Positions 26,330 through 35,900 of a DNA stretch of 64,000 nucleotides are shown here, piece after piece; positions within the stretch are counted from its first letter, which is position 1, and every line of letters begins with the position of its first letter. The notes beneath the pieces are model-generated. The model was given only the letters and a program-made list of their open reading frames with translations, ran no database searches and was not told the origin of the DNA. This DNA is from Chitinophaga silvatica (GTDB lineage: Bacteria; Bacteroidota; Bacteroidia; Chitinophagales; Chitinophagaceae). The stretch spans positions 62,001-126,000 of the forward strand of contig NZ_QPMM01000017.1 of the NCBI RefSeq assembly GCF_003419895.1, given 5' to 3'. The translations under genes were made by a program, and so were the position numbers.

Positions 26330-27091
26330 CTAGATTTCCAGTGTTAGTCCATCATATGCCAGTGCCATGCCAGGGGGGAGCTCTTTCGTCACTTCTTCAT
26401 GCAGGCCTAACTGGTGGCTGATATGTGTAAAATACACTTCCGGTACTTCCAGTTCCTTACCTAGGGCAATGGCTTCATCTAAAGTAAAATGAGAGATATG
26501 CTTTTCTCTTCTAAGTGCATTCAGAACCAGAATTTTGGAGCCTTTTATCTTCTCTTTCTCTTCTTCAGCAATGAAGTTAGCATCTGTGATATAGGTAAAG
26601 TCATGGAATCTGAAGCCAATTACAGGCATTTGATGATGCATGACGTGTATTGGCGTCACTGTAAGTCCATTAACCTCAAATGGGGTATCAGAAATGGTTT
26701 GCAGGTTAATTTCCGGGATACCCGGATATTTAAATTCGGAAAATGCGTAGGCAAATTCACGTTTGATGACGGTTTGTGTAAATTCGGAGGCATAGATATT
26801 AATAGCGCTTTGTTGAAAATAGTTAAACGCTCTGATATCATCCATTCCGGCAATATGATCTTTATGAGAATGGGTTACGAGTACGGCTTCGAGATGACCG
26901 ACTTTTTCACGTAGCATCTGGTACCTGAAATCAGGGGTAGTATCTACCACAATATTTCCGGCGGGTGAAGAAACCATAATGCTGCTTCTAAGCCTTTTAT
27001 CTTTTTTATCGGTAGAAGTACAAACATTACAACCGCAGGCTATTACCGGAACGCCTTGTGAAGTGCCTGTACCTAAGAATGTAACTTTCAT
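26330..27091 (-). CDS. MBL-fold phosphodiesterase-like hydrolase (PhnP-like)
   Basis: A 253-residue metallo-beta-lactamase-fold protein. The metal motif is THSHKDHIAGMDD. An N-terminal CGCNVC cluster with TFLGTGTSQGVP is typical of the PhnP/RNase Z-like group and binds a structural zinc. Further ligands are in YITDAN and the closing FTHISHQ. These enzymes hydrolyse cyclic phosphodiesters or similar bonds. It is 21 bases downstream of the small conserved gene in the porX run. Confidence 0.88.
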   Translation of the reverse strand: MKVTFLGTGTSQGVPVIACGCNVCTSTDKKDKRLRSSIMVSSPAGNIVVDTTPDFRYQMLREKVGHLEAVLVTHSHKDHIAGMDDIRAFNYFQQSAINIYASEFTQTVIKREFAYAFSEFKYPGIPEINLQTISDTPFEVNGLTVTPIHVMHHQMPVIGFRFHDFTYITDANFIAEEEKEKIKGSKILVLNALRREKHISHFTLDEAIALGKELEVPEVYFTHISHQLGLHEEVTKELPPGMALAYDGLTLEI

Positions 27092-27112
27092 TCCTTTTGC
27101 TTTTTCTTTTTC

Positions 27113-27427
27113 CTATTCAGCTGATTGTTCTTCAGAAGGCTCTGAAGGTGTTTCGGTAATAGGTTTATCTGCCTGGATCTGTTTATACAGCTTATGTGAT
27201 TCGGCTGTTAACATTTCCTCATCCAGAGGCAGGGTGCTTAAAATATCAATAAGGGTGTTAATACGCCCTTCCATATTGAGGAATTTATTGATCACTACCA
27301 CTTTTTTGTGTTCCAATATGCAGTAACCAGAGTTAAAGCTTCCCTTTTCAAAGCGCAGTACATACTTTGAATCTTCAAAAATCTTTTCCAGCTTGGTCAG
27401 GTTATTGGGTGTGATTTTAATGTTCAT
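27113..27427 (-). CDS. Conserved hypothetical protein after porX
   Basis: A 104-residue soluble protein. The first ~85 residues look folded (alternating strands such as YVLRFEKGSFNSGYCIL and KKVVVINKFLN), with an acidic Ser/Glu-rich tail (EPSEEQSAE). I recall similar short proteins in Bacteroidota but no function. It begins 23 bases after the porX stop and 21 bases before the MBL gene, so it is co-transcribed with both. Confidence 0.75.
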   Translation of the reverse strand: MNIKITPNNLTKLEKIFEDSKYVLRFEKGSFNSGYCILEHKKVVVINKFLNMEGRINTLIDILSTLPLDEEMLTAESHKLYKQIQADKPITETPSEPSEEQSAE

Positions 27428-27450
27428 GCGGCAAAAATAGCAAAAAGCAA

Positions 27451-29004
27451 TTACCTGGTTATCATTCTTGCAAATGGTACTATCATCTCCTCAAGCGAGA
27501 TCCCACCATGTTGGAAGGTATTTCTGTAGTAGTTTACAAAATAATTATAGTTGTTCGGATAACAGAGATAACCGTCACCTTTTGCAAAAATATAGGACGA
27601 ATTTACGTTAGGTTTAGGTAAGCCTGCATCTCTCGGATCTCTGAATGCCAATACTTCTTTAGGGTCATAGTTCAGGTTCCGGCCATGTTTATAGCGAAGA
27701 TTTGTAGTTGTTTGCTTATCACCTATCACTTTTACAGGGGTTTTAACCCTTACACTGCCATGATCTGTTGCAATAATGAGATTGATCTTTTTATCGCTGA
27801 TCCGCTTTAATGCCTGATTCAATGGGCTATGTTCGAACCAGCTGGCAGTAATGGAGCGATAAGAGGCTTCATCGCCGGCCAGTTCTTTCAGTACTTCCAT
27901 TTCGGTACGGGCATGGCTCAGCATATCCACAAAGTTGTACACGATTATGCTTAATGGATAGTCCATCATATTGTGGATATTATTAAGCATTGTTTGAGCA
28001 TCGGCGTGATTGGTAACCTTAGTGTACGAAAAACGGCTATCCATTTTCAGCCTTTTAAGCTGTTCTGCAAAGAAATGTTCTTCATAGAGGTTTTTCCCTC
28101 CTTCTTCATCGTCATTTTTCCATTCCTGTGGAAACTTATGCTCAATATCAATTGGTAGTAATCCGGCGAAAATCGCATTTCTGCTATATTGGGTGCTGGT
28201 AGGTAAAATACTGTAGAAGCTATCTTCCTCCACTAAACGAAACGATTCCTGAAAAATTGGCATAATCGCCTTCCATTGGTCGAATCGCAGGTTATCTATA
28301 AGGAGAAATACATTTGGAACGTTAGGGTCCAGATTTGGTACTACCTTATCCTGAAACAGGGTATGTGACATTACCGGAGCATCAATAGCTTTAGGGTGAA
28401 GCCAATCGCTGTAATTGCGGGCAATAAATTTTGAAAATTCGTTATTGGCTTCTGTTTTCTGGGCATTCAGTACTTCCAGCATTTCAGGGCTATTGGTTTT
28501 AGTCATTTCCATTTCCCAGTAGACCAGTTTTTTGTAAATATCGGCCCATTCGGAATGGTCGGGGTTAGAACTCAATGCCATGAATAGGCTGCGGAACTCC
28601 TGCTGGTATGCGCTGGTAGTTTTTTCGGCCACCAGACGTTTGTTGTCTATTATTTTTTTGAGAGATAGTAAAACCTGATTGGGATTTACCGGTTTAATGA
28701 GATAATCGGTGATTTGTGAGCCGATGGCATCATCCATCACGTTTTCAGCCTCATTTTTAGTGATCATCACGATGGGGATCTGCTGATCGATTTCTTTTAT
28801 TTTTCCAAGGGTTTCCAATCCGGTAATTCCAGGCATAGATTCATCGAGCAATACAACATCTACTACCTGTTCTTTCAGGAATTCGAGTGCATCGTACCCA
28901 TTTGTGAGGGCAGAAACTTTATATCCTTTGCTTTCTAAAAAAATGATCTGTGACTTAAGGGATTCAATTTCGTCATCAACCCATAGTATATTTATCTGAT
29001 TCAT
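27451..29004 (-). CDS. porX: PorX: response regulator with PglZ domain, type IX secretion regulator
   Basis: A 517-residue protein. Residues ~1-125 are a receiver (D10/D11, acceptor D54 in VLLDESMPGITG, Lys in LIKPVN). A helical linker (~130-200) is followed by a PglZ/alkaline-phosphatase-superfamily domain (~210-517). Metal and active-site stretches are FLLIDNLRFDQW, ILPTSTQYSRN, IATDHGSVRV, YKHGRNL and QHGGISLEEM. This architecture defines PorX, which with the kinase PorY and a sigma factor controls type IX secretion genes. The partner kinase is not in the window. It heads a five-gene minus-strand run. Confidence 0.93.
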   Translation of the reverse strand: MNQINILWVDDEIESLKSQIIFLESKGYKVSALTNGYDALEFLKEQVVDVVLLDESMPGITGLETLGKIKEIDQQIPIVMITKNEAENVMDDAIGSQITDYLIKPVNPNQVLLSLKKIIDNKRLVAEKTTSAYQQEFRSLFMALSSNPDHSEWADIYKKLVYWEMEMTKTNSPEMLEVLNAQKTEANNEFSKFIARNYSDWLHPKAIDAPVMSHTLFQDKVVPNLDPNVPNVFLLIDNLRFDQWKAIMPIFQESFRLVEEDSFYSILPTSTQYSRNAIFAGLLPIDIEHKFPQEWKNDDEEGGKNLYEEHFFAEQLKRLKMDSRFSYTKVTNHADAQTMLNNIHNMMDYPLSIIVYNFVDMLSHARTEMEVLKELAGDEASYRSITASWFEHSPLNQALKRISDKKINLIIATDHGSVRVKTPVKVIGDKQTTTNLRYKHGRNLNYDPKEVLAFRDPRDAGLPKPNVNSSYIFAKGDGYLCYPNNYNYFVNYYRNTFQHGGISLEEMIVPFARMITR

Positions 29005-29340
29005 AGAAAGATTTAAGGTTCTCGTAAAAAGGGAAATTACCCCATTTTTTTGTCAAAAATCGTTCCTCGACTATCATTTCCATGTAATTATATGTTAAAA
29101 AGAACATATCCAGCCAAAAAAGGATTATTTAAATCGTACGAGGGGTGAGAAAGTTAATTAACTTCGCAGAATATCTACCTGCAACCTACCAATTGTTTTC
29201 GCTGTTATAGGGGTTTCGTGGACGACGAGCGTCATTATAAGTAAAAAATTTACATATAATTAATTCTAGGTGTAGTTTTGCACAAAGGCACTGAAGATTC
29301 CCGATGCGGATCCCCGTCAGGATTCTTATAATTAAATGCA
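29005..29340 (+). promoter_or_regulatory. 336-base divergent control region between porX and the HD gene
   Basis: A -7 box TAGTTTTG at 29273-29280 fits TAnnTTTG and would serve the HD gene with a ~55-base leader. In that leader GAAGATTCC/GGATTCTT arms can pair. The remainder is AT-rich and holds no gene that I can see. Confidence 0.5.
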
Positions 29341-30585
29341 ATGACCGAACGCAAGCGAAAAATTGTTAATGATCCGGTGTATGGCTTTATCACCATAGAT
29401 CACCCGTTGATTCTTAACCTCATTTCACATCCATATTACCAGCGGCTTCGCCGTATCCACCAAATGGCCCTGGCCTATCTGGTGTATCCTGGTGCTATGC
29501 ATACGCGTTTTCATCATAGCATGGGAGCTTATCATCTCATGAGCATGGCCTTACAGGAATTACGCAGCAAGGGTACAGAAATCACTACTGAAGAAGAGGT
29601 GGCCGCAAAATTGGCCATTTTATTGCATGACATAGGTCATGGACCCTATTCCCATGCTTTAGAGAATGGAATAATTGAGGGAGTGTCTCATGAAGAGATC
29701 AGTCAGTGGCTGATGGAAGACCTGAATAGACAGATGGATGGAGCCTTGAGTCTAACAATCGAAATTTTCAACAACAGATACCATAAAAAATTTCTGCATC
29801 AACTGGTTTCCAGCCAGTTAGATGTCGATAGAATGGATTACCTGAACCGGGATAGTTTTTTCACAGGAGTTGCAGAAGGAACTATCGGATACGATAGAAT
29901 TATCAAGATGCTCATTGTTCACAATGGGGAGTTGATGGTAGAGGAGAAAGGGATTTATTCTATTGAGAAATTCATAATTGCACGCAGACTGATGTATTGG
30001 CAGGTATATCTCCATAAAACAGTATTGAGTGCAGAAAACATGCTCGTGAAGGTGTTATTAAGGGCTAAGGCTTTAGCGCAGGAAGGCAAGGAACTGTTTT
30101 GCTCTCCGGCTTTGTCGTATTTCCTGTATAATAATATCACCCGGGATAATTTTGAGAGGTCGGAAGAATGTTTACAACGTTTTTGTTTGCTAGATGATTA
30201 TGATATAACTGGTGCAATCAAAGTTTGGGCGAATCATGAGGATAAAGTTTTATCACTTTTAAGTAACTGGTTGATAAACAGGAATTTATTTAAGGTAGTA
30301 TTGAGCAATCAGGCATTTGAAGAGCAGAAGATTGAGCAACTAAAAGAACAGGTTAAAGAGAAATGGGGCATAGAAGATGCAGATCTGGATTACTTTGTTT
30401 TTTCCGGGGCTGCCACTTTAAGAGCCTATAATGTAAACGACGAAAAGATTAATATTCTATTTAAAGATGGGAGTGTAAAAGACATTTCATCCATCGACAA
30501 TGCACTGATTAGCCATACGCTGGCGATACCGGTAAAAAAATTCTACATTTGTCATCCAAAAATTCAGGCTAACAACGTTTTATAA
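29341..30585 (+). CDS. HD-domain phosphohydrolase (dNTPase-like)
   Basis: A 414-residue protein of the dGTPase/SAMHD1-like HD group. Metal-ligand motifs are HTRFHHSMG, LLHDIGHGPYSH and the later VDRMDYLNRD. A long helical region follows and a beta-rich tail ends in LAIPVKKFYICHP. It probably hydrolyses nucleoside triphosphates. It precedes lpxD by 45 bases and may share its transcript. Substrate is not shown by sequence. Confidence 0.9.
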   Translation: MTERKRKIVNDPVYGFITIDHPLILNLISHPYYQRLRRIHQMALAYLVYPGAMHTRFHHSMGAYHLMSMALQELRSKGTEITTEEEVAAKLAILLHDIGHGPYSHALENGIIEGVSHEEISQWLMEDLNRQMDGALSLTIEIFNNRYHKKFLHQLVSSQLDVDRMDYLNRDSFFTGVAEGTIGYDRIIKMLIVHNGELMVEEKGIYSIEKFIIARRLMYWQVYLHKTVLSAENMLVKVLLRAKALAQEGKELFCSPALSYFLYNNITRDNFERSEECLQRFCLLDDYDITGAIKVWANHEDKVLSLLSNWLINRNLFKVVLSNQAFEEQKIEQLKEQVKEKWGIEDADLDYFVFSGAATLRAYNVNDEKINILFKDGSVKDISSIDNALISHTLAIPVKKFYICHPKIQANNVL

Positions 30586-30630
30586 GAAACTATCCGGTGT
30601 CAGGTCTGAAAAACATTACAAATTTAAACT

Positions 30631-31680
30631 ATGCAGTTTAGCGCATTACAATTAGCTACCATGCTGAATGGGAAGCTGGAGGGAAATCCGGACGTTAAGG
30701 TGAGCAACATCGCCAAAATTGAAGAAGCGAATGAGGGCATGCTCAGCTTTATAGCTAATCCTAAATATGAAGAATTCATATATTCTACCAATGCTTCCAT
30801 TCTGATCGTGAATGAAAGCCTGGTAATCGAGCGTCCTGTTAAACCCACTCTTATCAGAGTTAAAGATGCCTATAGCAGCTTTGCCTCACTATTGGAGCAA
30901 TATCGATATCTAACAAGTAATAAATCTGGCATACAGCAACCTTCGTTTATCCCTGCTTCCGTGAAAATGGGAGCCAACGTATATGTAGGAGCTTTTGCTT
31001 ACCTGGGTGAAAATGTGGTATTGGGAGATAACGTGAAAATTTATCCGGGCGTTTACCTGGGCGACAATGTAGTAGTAAACAACGACTCTATCCTCTACCC
31101 CGGGGTAAAGGTGTATGACAACTGTGTGGTTGGCAAACGAGTAATGCTGCATGCAGGATGCGTAATCGGAGGCGATGGATTCGGTTTTGCCCCTCAGGCA
31201 GATGGATCCTACAAGAAAGTGCCCCAAATAGGCAATGTAGTCATCAACGATGACGTAGAAATAGGTGCCAACACCACTATCGACCGTGCCACTATGGGTA
31301 GTACCGTTATCCGCCAGGGCGTAAAATTAGACAACCTGATTCAGGTAGCTCATAACGTGGATATAGGTATTAATACCGTTATAGCTGCACAAACCGGCGT
31401 TTCCGGTAGTACTAAAATCGGCCAGAATTGTGTAATAGGTGGACAAGTAGGTATGGTTGGTCACATCCATATCGCTGATGGAACCAAAATCAACGCACAA
31501 AGCGGATTATCTAAATCTATTACCACCCCAAATTCTTCACTGACAGGCTCTCCGGCCTACGATTACAAAAGTTCGCTGAAAAGTCAGGCAATTTTTAGAA
31601 ATTTGCCGGACCTTGAAAAGAGAGTGAAAGAATTGGAGGAGATGGTAAAACAACTGCTTCAGGAGAAAGCAGGAGTTTAA
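30631..31680 (+). CDS. lpxD: UDP-3-O-acylglucosamine N-acyltransferase LpxD
   Basis: A 349-residue protein. The N-terminal domain (~1-100) binds uridine (SFIANPKYEEFI). A left-handed beta-helix of hexapeptide repeats (~105-310) contains the catalytic region QVAHNVDIGINTVIAA. A C-terminal helix follows (KRVKELEEMVKQLL). It adds the second acyl chain in lipid A synthesis. It heads lpxD-lpxC/fabZ-lpxA, with 40 bases to the next gene. Confidence 0.96.
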   Translation: MQFSALQLATMLNGKLEGNPDVKVSNIAKIEEANEGMLSFIANPKYEEFIYSTNASILIVNESLVIERPVKPTLIRVKDAYSSFASLLEQYRYLTSNKSGIQQPSFIPASVKMGANVYVGAFAYLGENVVLGDNVKIYPGVYLGDNVVVNNDSILYPGVKVYDNCVVGKRVMLHAGCVIGGDGFGFAPQADGSYKKVPQIGNVVINDDVEIGANTTIDRATMGSTVIRQGVKLDNLIQVAHNVDIGINTVIAAQTGVSGSTKIGQNCVIGGQVGMVGHIHIADGTKINAQSGLSKSITTPNSSLTGSPAYDYKSSLKSQAIFRNLPDLEKRVKELEEMVKQLLQEKAGV

Positions 31681-31720
31681 TTAATTACCGTTCAAATAGT
31701 TACATATTAGTTAGGTTATT

Positions 31721-33145
31721 ATGGAAAATCAACAGTTGCAATACCAACATACCTTGAAAGGTGAAATTGCTTTGTCAGGTATTGGCTTGCATACAGGCGC
31801 CCATGTGAATATGACGCTCAAACCGGCGCCTCCCGGACATGGCATCAAGTTTCAGCGCATAGATCTGCCTGGTCAGCCTATTGTTAAAGCGGATGTAGAC
31901 TACGTAGTGGAAACTACCCGCAGCACCACTTTGGAGCATAACGGTGCCAGAGTAAGTACCGTAGAACATATTATGGCTGCTTTGGCAGGTACCGGCGTCG
32001 ATAACGTTTTAGTAGAACTGGATGCAGGCGAAATTCCAATTATGGATGGTAGCGCCTATGAATTCATTACCGCTATCGAAAAAACTGGCCTGCAAAACCA
32101 GGATGCGAAGAAAGTTTATTATACCATCGATACCAATATCAGTTTCTACGACGAAAAGAAAAAAGTAGAGATGGTGGCTATGCCAGCAGTTGATTATCGT
32201 ATTACCTGCCTTATAGACTTCAATTCCCCTGTTCTGGGCACTCAGCATGCCAAAATGAAAGGCATTGAAGAATTCACCACTGAAATCGCTCCTTGCCGTA
32301 CTTTCTGCTTCCTTCACGAACTGGAATATCAATTATCGCTCAACCTCATTAAAGGTGGAGATATCAACAATGCAATTGTGGTAGTTGACAAACCTGTTTC
32401 TGAAGAAGAACTGGCTCGTTTGGCTAAAGTATTCAATCGTGAAACCATTTCTGTTCAGAAGGAAGGTATCCTGAATAATATTGAATTACGTTTCCCTAAC
32501 GAACCAGCCAGACATAAACTGCTGGATGTAGTTGGAGACCTCGCATTAATTGGTTACCCAATTCATGCCCATATTATTGCCAATCGCCCTGGCCACTCTA
32601 CCAACGTAGAATTTGCCCGCCAGATTAAGGCTTATATCAAGAAAAATAAACACAATAAAGACCTACCGGTTTACGATCCTAATCAGCCACCAATCTTTGA
32701 TACCCCACGTATCGAAAGAACTTTGCCACATCGTTACCCGATGTTGCTGGTTGATAAAATCATAGAACTGGAAGAAGAAAAAGTAGTGGGTATCAAGAAT
32801 GTTACCTTCAACGAAGGTTTCTTCCAAGGTCACTTCCCGGGTAACCCGGTAATGCCAGGCGTACTTCAACTGGAGGCTTTGGCACAGGTAGGTGGAATCC
32901 TGGCTCTGAACAGAGTACCAGATCCTGAAAACTATGATACTTATTTCCTGAAAATTGATAACTGCAAATTCAAGCAGAAAGTAGTTCCAGGAGATACCAT
33001 GATCCTAAAAATGGAATTACTCAGTCCTATCAGAAGAGGGCTCGTAGAAATGCGGGGCACTGTATTCATTGGCAATAAAGTTGCCACGGAAGCCGATATG
33101 ATAGCACAAATTATAAAAACCAGAGAAGGCAAACCTAAGCAATGA
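31721..33145 (+). CDS. lpxC/fabZ: Bifunctional LpxC deacetylase-FabZ dehydratase
   Basis: A 474-residue fusion. Residues ~1-310 are UDP-3-O-acyl-N-acetylglucosamine deacetylase with zinc ligands in STVEHIMAALAG and RHKLLDVVGDLAL. Residues ~325-474 are 3-hydroxyacyl-ACP dehydratase with LPHRYPMLLVD and GHFPGNPVMPGVLQLEALAQ. The fusion is well known in Bacteroidota and links lipid A and fatty-acid synthesis. The stop overlaps the lpxA start by four bases (ATGA). Confidence 0.96.
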   Translation: MENQQLQYQHTLKGEIALSGIGLHTGAHVNMTLKPAPPGHGIKFQRIDLPGQPIVKADVDYVVETTRSTTLEHNGARVSTVEHIMAALAGTGVDNVLVELDAGEIPIMDGSAYEFITAIEKTGLQNQDAKKVYYTIDTNISFYDEKKKVEMVAMPAVDYRITCLIDFNSPVLGTQHAKMKGIEEFTTEIAPCRTFCFLHELEYQLSLNLIKGGDINNAIVVVDKPVSEEELARLAKVFNRETISVQKEGILNNIELRFPNEPARHKLLDVVGDLALIGYPIHAHIIANRPGHSTNVEFARQIKAYIKKNKHNKDLPVYDPNQPPIFDTPRIERTLPHRYPMLLVDKIIELEEEKVVGIKNVTFNEGFFQGHFPGNPVMPGVLQLEALAQVGGILALNRVPDPENYDTYFLKIDNCKFKQKVVPGDTMILKMELLSPIRRGLVEMRGTVFIGNKVATEADMIAQIIKTREGKPKQ

Positions 33146-33942
33146 TCCACCCGCTAACATATATACATCCGGACGCCAAAGTAGCGCCCAATGTTAAGAT
33201 TGACCCGTTTACCGTCATACATAAAAATGTAGAAATCGGAGAGGGTACCTGGATTGGCTCTAATGTTACCATCATGGATGGTGCACGCATCGGCAAAAAC
33301 TGTCGCATATTTCCTGGCGCTGTAATTTCAGCAATCCCTCAGGATTTGAAATATGCGGGGGAAGAAACGACTGTAGAAATTGGAAACAATACTACCATCC
33401 GCGAATATGTAACCATTAACCGCGGAACCAAAGATAAATGGAGAACTGTAGTGGGCGACAACTGCCTGATCATGGCATATAGTCACATCGCCCATGACTG
33501 CGAAGTAGGCAACTACTGCGTGTTTTCAAACAACACTACATTAGCCGGACATATTACCGTTGGCGATCATGTTGTACTCGCCGGTATGGTGGCTGTTCAA
33601 CAGTTCTGCAAAATCGGTGATCATGCTTTTGTAACCGGTGGTTCTCTTGTACGTAAAGATGTTCCTCCTTACGTTAAAGCAGCCCGTGAGCCGCTGTCCT
33701 ATGTAGGTGTAAACTCAGTTGGACTGAAAAGAAGAGGATTCTCCCTGGAAAAAATCAATCATATTCTCGATATCTACCGTGTCATCTTTGTAAAAGGTTA
33801 CAAACTGTCTAAAGCTATCAGCATGATAGAAGCAGAATTCCCGGCTACCGACGAACGCGATGAAATATTATCATTCATCCGCGATTCAGGTAGAGGTATT
33901 ATGAGAGGTTATACTTCCCGTACGAATGATGATATCTCTTGA
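33142..33942 (+). CDS. lpxA: UDP-N-acetylglucosamine O-acyltransferase LpxA
   Basis: A 266-residue beta-helix acyltransferase with many hexapeptide repeats. The catalytic His region is MAYSHIAHDCEVGN, with HVVLAGMVAVQQF after it and a C-terminal helical part from residue ~195 (LKRRGFSLEKINHI). It does the first step of lipid A synthesis. The ATG overlaps lpxC-fabZ and its 3' end overlaps the ABC ATPase gene by 17 bases. Confidence 0.96.
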   Translation: MIHPLTYIHPDAKVAPNVKIDPFTVIHKNVEIGEGTWIGSNVTIMDGARIGKNCRIFPGAVISAIPQDLKYAGEETTVEIGNNTTIREYVTINRGTKDKWRTVVGDNCLIMAYSHIAHDCEVGNYCVFSNNTTLAGHITVGDHVVLAGMVAVQQFCKIGDHAFVTGGSLVRKDVPPYVKAAREPLSYVGVNSVGLKRRGFSLEKINHILDIYRVIFVKGYKLSKAISMIEAEFPATDERDEILSFIRDSGRGIMRGYTSRTNDDIS

Positions 33943-34543
33943 TCAGGTAGGAAAACGATATAATTACGACTGGATATTCCGTCGGGTAACGCTCTCTTTC
34001 GAACAAGGAGGGCGTTATGCCATCCTGGGCCCTAATGGCTCCGGGAAATCAACTCTATTACAGGTAATTGCTGGTGCCATCCAACATAGTGAGGGCACCA
34101 TTACCTATTCGACCCCCCAGGAAACAATCGCACACGACGAGTTCTTTAACAACTGTACTTTTGCCACTCCATATCTCGAATTGGTCGAAGAATTCACACT
34201 CACTGAAGCCATCCATTTTCATCAGCAATTTAAAAGCTTCCTACCCGGTATTGAACCTGGTAAAGCAATGGAACTGGTAGGATTGGAAAAAGCTGCAAAA
34301 AAGCAAATCCGCTACTTCTCTTCCGGTATGAAGCAAAGAATAAAACTTGCTCTGGCCATTCTTTCAGATGTGCCGGTCCTGATGCTCGATGAACCCTGCA
34401 CGAACCTCGATGCAGCAGGAGTTGCAGTTTATCAGCAACTAATCACAGAATACGGAGGCAATCGCCTTATCATTGTCAGCTCCAACGACGAACAGGAGTA
34501 CTTTATGTGTAAAGACTATATTCACATATCACACTATAAATAG
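33926..34543 (+). CDS. Orphan ABC-type ATPase without H-loop histidine
   Basis: A 205-residue ATP-binding subunit. Walker A is GPNGSGKST, the signature SSGMKQR, Walker B VLMLDEP with catalytic Glu, and the D-loop TNLD. At the switch position the usual TH is SN (IIVSSNDEQ), so the H-loop His is replaced by Asn. No permease gene is adjacent. Its start overlaps the lpxA end by 17 bases. The role is unknown; placement after lpxA suggests the cell envelope. Confidence 0.85.
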   Translation: MMISLDQVGKRYNYDWIFRRVTLSFEQGGRYAILGPNGSGKSTLLQVIAGAIQHSEGTITYSTPQETIAHDEFFNNCTFATPYLELVEEFTLTEAIHFHQQFKSFLPGIEPGKAMELVGLEKAAKKQIRYFSSGMKQRIKLALAILSDVPVLMLDEPCTNLDAAGVAVYQQLITEYGGNRLIIVSSNDEQEYFMCKDYIHISHYK

Positions 34544-34567
34544 CTTTCATCATTTAAAAGGTAATAC

Positions 34568-34575
34568 TATCTTCG
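34568..34575 (+). promoter_or_regulatory. -7-like box before the UMF1 transporter
   Basis: TATCTTCG (TAnnTTCG variant) lies 12 bases before the chosen start at 34587. It argues against the much longer upstream start, which would translate the end of the ABC gene in another frame. Confidence 0.4.
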
Positions 34576-34586
34576 CCCATGCTAAA

Positions 34587-35870
34587 ATGCATGATATGAA
34601 GACTGCCAGTAAGAAAGTTATTAATGGCTGGGCAATGTACGATTGGGCCAACTCCGTGTACAACCTTGTTATCACTACTACCTTTTTCCCTATCTATTTT
34701 CTAGCGGTGACAGACGAACATCTCACGTTCCTGGGAATGAAGTTTCTAAATTCTGCTTTGTATAGTTACGCTACTGCTGTAGCTTTCCTGATTGTAGCAT
34801 TTACCTCTCCTATCCTGTCTTCCATTGCAGATACAAGAGGAAATAAAAAGAACTTCCTTAAGTTTTTCACGCTCATAGGCTCCCTGTCCTGCTGTACTCT
34901 GTTTTTCTTTGATCACAACAGCCTGGCTTTGGGTGTATTTGCTTTTATTCTGGCAACTATCGGCTATTGTGGTGGCCTGGTTTTCTACAACTCCTACCTC
35001 CCGGAAATTGCCGCGCCTGAAGACCGCGACACTGTAAGTGCCAAAGGTTTCAGCATGGGTTATATCGGAAGTGTAATCCTCCAACTATTAGGATTTGCTC
35101 TAGTACTGATGGCAGAACCACTAGGCTGGGACGGCGGATTACCCGTAAGAATAACATTCTTATTAGTAGGTATATGGTGGTTAGGATTTGCTCAGATTAC
35201 CTTCAAAAGATTACCAGATAGCATTGCTTCTAAGGATGCTCACAAAGGCAAAGCTATCACCGATGGATTTAAAGAACTACGCAAAGTTTTTGCACAGGTA
35301 AAACAAATGCCAGTATTAAAACGTTTCCTGCGGGGATTCTTCTTCTATAGTATGGGAGTGCAAACGGTAATGTTGGCTGCAGCTATATTTGGCGATAAAG
35401 TATTAAAACTCCCTTCCTCCAACCTTATTTTTACCATAGTAATCATTCAGCTGGTGGCTATCCCTGGAGCATGGCTGATAGCCAAACTCTCAGGAATCTT
35501 TGGAAATTTACGTGTACTGATTGCCGTTATTTTGTTCTGGATCCTGATCTGTATTGCAGGTTATCTGATGACAACAGCCATACATTTCTATTGCCTGGCT
35601 ACCGCTGTTGGTTTGGTAATGGGAGGAATTCAATCCCTCAGTCGATCTACCTACGCTAAGCTGATGCCGGAAACTACCGATACAGCCTCTTTCTTTAGTT
35701 ATTATGATGTAACTGAAAAGATTTCAATTGTAATTGGTATGTTCACATTTGCCTATATTGAAGACGTAACCGGAAATATTCGTTTCTCAGTTTTAGCTCT
35801 GGTTATTTTCTTTTTGATTGGCCTTATTTGGACCTACTCTGCTTTGAAAAAACAAAAACAAGGGGTTTAA
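34587..35870 (+). CDS. MFS transporter of the UMF1/Atg22-like family
   Basis: A 427-residue membrane protein with about 12 transmembrane segments. Its start, GWAMYDWANSVYNLVITT, is the hallmark of the UMF1 (unknown major facilitator) family related to yeast vacuolar effluxer Atg22. Other matching parts are FTSPILSSIADTRGNKK and GGIQSLSRSTYAKLMPE. Substrates of bacterial members are unknown; amino-acid efflux is only suggested by the yeast relative. ATG 34587 (or 34596) was chosen because the longer frame overlaps the ABC gene. Confidence 0.88.
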   Translation: MHDMKTASKKVINGWAMYDWANSVYNLVITTTFFPIYFLAVTDEHLTFLGMKFLNSALYSYATAVAFLIVAFTSPILSSIADTRGNKKNFLKFFTLIGSLSCCTLFFFDHNSLALGVFAFILATIGYCGGLVFYNSYLPEIAAPEDRDTVSAKGFSMGYIGSVILQLLGFALVLMAEPLGWDGGLPVRITFLLVGIWWLGFAQITFKRLPDSIASKDAHKGKAITDGFKELRKVFAQVKQMPVLKRFLRGFFFYSMGVQTVMLAAAIFGDKVLKLPSSNLIFTIVIIQLVAIPGAWLIAKLSGIFGNLRVLIAVILFWILICIAGYLMTTAIHFYCLATAVGLVMGGIQSLSRSTYAKLMPETTDTASFFSYYDVTEKISIVIGMFTFAYIEDVTGNIRFSVLALVIFFLIGLIWTYSALKKQKQGV

Positions 35871-35871
35871 G

Positions 35872-35879
35872 TATATTTG
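35872..35879 (+). promoter_or_regulatory. -7 box before the MBL-fold gene
   Basis: TATATTTG fits TAnnTTTG and starts just after the transporter stop, 22 bases before the chosen ATG. Confidence 0.45.
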
Positions 35880-35900
35880 TTAAGTATTAATCAATGCTTT

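Noticed and set aside
31721..33145. LpxC fused to FabZ looks like an unusual fusion
   Set aside because: The same fusion is well established across Bacteroidota, so it is a lineage marker and not a novelty.
34473..34586. Longer start for the UMF1 transporter
   Set aside because: It translates the end of the ABC ATPase gene in another frame, and the family motif starts near the downstream ATG.
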